The notes under the pieces: model-generated
The model's database searches: none
What the model was told of the DNA's origin: nothing
What the model saw: the letters and a program-made list of their open reading frames with translations, nothing else
Program-made: the position numbers and the translations under genes
Assembly (NCBI GenBank): GCA_028704555.1
Contig: JAQWFD010000013.1
Location: 24,010 to 88,009 of the forward strand
Direction of reading: 5' to 3'
Origin: Desulfobacterales bacterium
Lineage (GTDB): Bacteria; Desulfobacterota; Desulfobacteria; Desulfobacterales; JAQWFD01
Length of the DNA stretch: 64,000 bases
Part shown: one piece after another, positions 62,570-64,000 of the stretch
Position numbering within the stretch: position 1 is the stretch's first letter
Layout of the letters: the number at the start of each line of letters is the position of its first letter

Positions 62570-63373
62570 AAGAAGCCTTCAGCTTATAATGCGAAGTTGT
62601 TTTTGAGCAAGCCCTGAGAGACTGCTCCGTAAATGAATCCTCCCCCATCCGCTGTGTCCTCGGCGGTGAATTTCCTCCGTTTCGAATATAAATCGATTGG
62701 AATTCTGGGAAATGGTCAGGTTCGTGTAAATACAGAAGTGTTATTTTCGAACGGACTGTACTCCGGCTAACAGTTTGTTATTGAAATAATTTATAAATAA
62801 TTTCATGTTTTTTTTTCGAAGTCAACATGCAACATTAGAGTTTGATCATAACTGCGGCCATAACGTCGTGAGGACCGTCCCGGCCGTTGCCGGCTTCTCC
62901 AGCACGATACGGGGGGGATGCCGGTGCCATGAAACTAAAGCGCAAAAACTCGTCAAGCCTCAAACAGTTTGCGCTTCTTAACGCTTCATGGCTCCGGCAT
63001 CTTTTCCCCCGATCGTGAAATATCGGACGCCGGCAACGGCCGGGACTTCAAAACTGCACGTAGGAGAATATGGCCGCAGTTATGATCAAGCCCCAAGATT
63101 ATGATCATGGACAATCTGTCGTTTTTTTGAAACTGCCTCAGCCATGAGGTCTGAAAGCATAAACGCATGTGGAATGTGACCGGGAGGTCCGGGTAATAAA
63201 GATATTTATTTTTGATTTCGGAAATGCTATTGCTTCTCAGTGGCGTCCGGTTAGGTTTTTGCATATAACGTGCTAAAAAAATTATCATCTAAATCAATTT
63301 TTTTCTTGACATACAGGGTAAAAAAATTGCGCTTCCTTGTTATAATAAATAACAATAACAAGGAGATACAAAC
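62570..63373. other. Intergenic region with palindromic element and IS left flank
   Basis: About 800 bp between gspF (minus) and the broken transposase (plus). It holds an AT-rich near-perfect palindrome TGAAATAATTTATAAATAATTTCA at 62782-62805, then a T-run, and the 248-bp palindrome at 62842-63089. A GCGTCCGGTTAGG motif near 63243-63255 may be the left end of the IS. From 63260 the base composition becomes AT-rich. Confidence 0.5.
62842..63089. repeat. 248-bp imperfect palindrome (MITE-like)
   Basis: The arms pair as TTGATCATAACTGCGGCCA (62842-62860) with TGGCCGCAGTTATGATCAA (63071-63089), 19 perfect bp; CCCGGCCGTTGCCGGC (62879-62894) with GCCGGCAACGGCCGGG (63029-63044), 16 perfect bp; then partial pairs through GATGCCGG and GCCATGAA; and an inner AAGCGCAAA/TTTGCGCTT stem at 62938-62946 and 62968-62976 with a 21-nt loop. 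One arm recurs at 20786-20847. Short plus frames inside are probably accidental. A miniature transposon or large RNA hairpin is possible. Confidence 0.8.
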
Positions 63374-64000
63374 ATTTTACACCCAATCGAAATACCCAAG
63401 AAAAAAATTGATTCTAAAACTTTTTATTCGTTTGCTTTGCCGATGCTCAAAGTATTACCTGATGCTCCAGAACTTTTATCCAAAGGAGATCGACCGCTAA
63501 AAATGACCTTCGAAAATCAGTTGAAAGCTATTATATATTTCCATTTACAGGAGCATCAATCTGGGCGTCATCTAATCCAGGACTTTGCTGAAGATGAATT
63601 TGAAAAACAACACATTGCCCCTAAAAATGGTATCGGTAAAAGCAGCTTTTTTGAAACTTTAAGCTCTCGCGGTCTTGAACAGCTACAATTTGTTGTTTGA
63701 ACAACTCTATAAACAAGCCCATGGTGTTTTGCCTAAAAACTTTGAAGATCTTGGTGATCTTGTCGACATAGATGGTTCATTAATTGATGCCGTTTTGTCC
63801 ATGTATTGGGCCGATTACCGAAAAGGCTCCAAAAAAGCCAAAGGATATTTTGGGTTTGATATCAATCGAGGCGTTCCTAACCCAAGTTCGCCAAAATTGA
63901 TGGCGTAGAGGATGAAATTTGGCCAAATTGAGCCATATGAGTCATCTAACTATCTGATATTTTTAGATCAGAATTTTTTGAAAGTCAATGTAGTGACCCA
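63374..64000 (+). pseudogene. Broken IS4-family transposase, extends past the window
   Basis: An AAGGAG box (63360-63365) stands 8 nt before an ATT codon at 63374, where a start codon would be expected; the frame then reads LHPIEIPKKKIDSKTFYSFA, LKVLPDAPELL and TFENQLKAIIYFHLQEHQSG. The frame stops at 63698-63700. An extra G near 63690 (TTTGTTGTTTGAACAA) shifts the frame, and the next frame continues LFEQLYKQAHGVLPKNFEDL, DIDGSLIDAVLSMYWADYRK with the first catalytic Asp of an IS4-type DDE domain. That frame ends at a TAG at 63906-63908, after homology appears to stop near 63885. So it is decayed: altered start, one frameshift and a lost 3' part. Base use is much more AT-rich than in the rest of the window. 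Confidence 0.8.

Noticed and set aside
62929..63018. Small plus ORF (MKLKRKNSSSLKQFALLNAS and on) in the palindrome
   Set aside because: It lies wholly inside the inverted repeat and its sequence is dictated by the hairpin; no ribosome-binding site is seen.
63306..63346. TTGACA and TATAAT before the transposase
   Set aside because: The hexamers are 29 nt apart, too far for one sigma-70 promoter.

Overview
The window looks like chromosome of a Gram-negative, probably anaerobic, delta-proteobacterial (Desulfobacterota-like) organism. This is inferred from the mix of genes: type II secretion, LptD, MurJ, enzymes of an amino-Kdo LPS core, RNase J, ThyX, a CysK-CysS fusion, a KamA-type aminomutase, sigma-54 regulation, and holB-ricT-metG in a row. 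No rRNA or tRNA gene was seen, so the lineage cannot be fixed from this window alone. Most of the DNA is ordinary core housekeeping sequence. The accessory signal lies in intergenic repeats and in a broken transposase at the right edge.

Layout. 1-5.5 kb (+): end of gspC, then gspD, gspE, a secreted YidD-like protein and a TPR protein. 5.6-14.5 kb (mostly -): a PAS-rich hybrid histidine kinase, ftsK, RNase J, a PlsC-type acyltransferase, a small unknown, then thyX (+) and a 2x[4Fe-4S] ferredoxin (-). 14.7-20.5 kb (-): a compact run surE, YhaM-like nuclease, tmk, cysK-cysS fusion and a 333-aa unknown. 21-26.4 kb (-): a Ski2-like helicase, a secreted Fn3/calcium-repeat protein and a sigma-54 response regulator. 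26.7-40.2 kb: a U32 protein, an MTA/SAH deaminase overlapping a purine nucleoside phosphorylase, DRTGG and RseC proteins, KamA, tag, a ZIP transporter, a large acyl-CoA synthetase-GNAT fusion and a PanP-like decarboxylase.

40.4-52.2 kb (+): lptD, a NusG paralogue, an HU/IHF gene, holB, ricT, metG, a transpeptidase, and a kdnA-kdnB pair that should convert Kdo to 8-amino-Kdo. 52.3-62.6 kb: glmM plus a left-handed beta-helix protein (-), a YchJ protein (-), murJ (+), a LolA-like protein (-), eno (-), a winged-helix/coiled-coil protein (+) and gspF (-). Envelope building is the main theme of the right half: LptD, KdnA/B, GlmM, MurJ, the transpeptidase and the LolA-like protein.

The most unusual things are: the cysK-cysS fusion, whose tRNA-synthetase half has lost recognisable HIGH and KMSKS signatures; a 248-bp imperfect palindrome at 62.8-63.1 kb, one arm of which recurs at 20.8 kb; a second palindromic family at 28.8 kb with a half copy at 57.97 kb; a block of successive heptanucleotide tandem repeats at 58.0-58.1 kb; and gspF lying far from gspCDE on the other strand.
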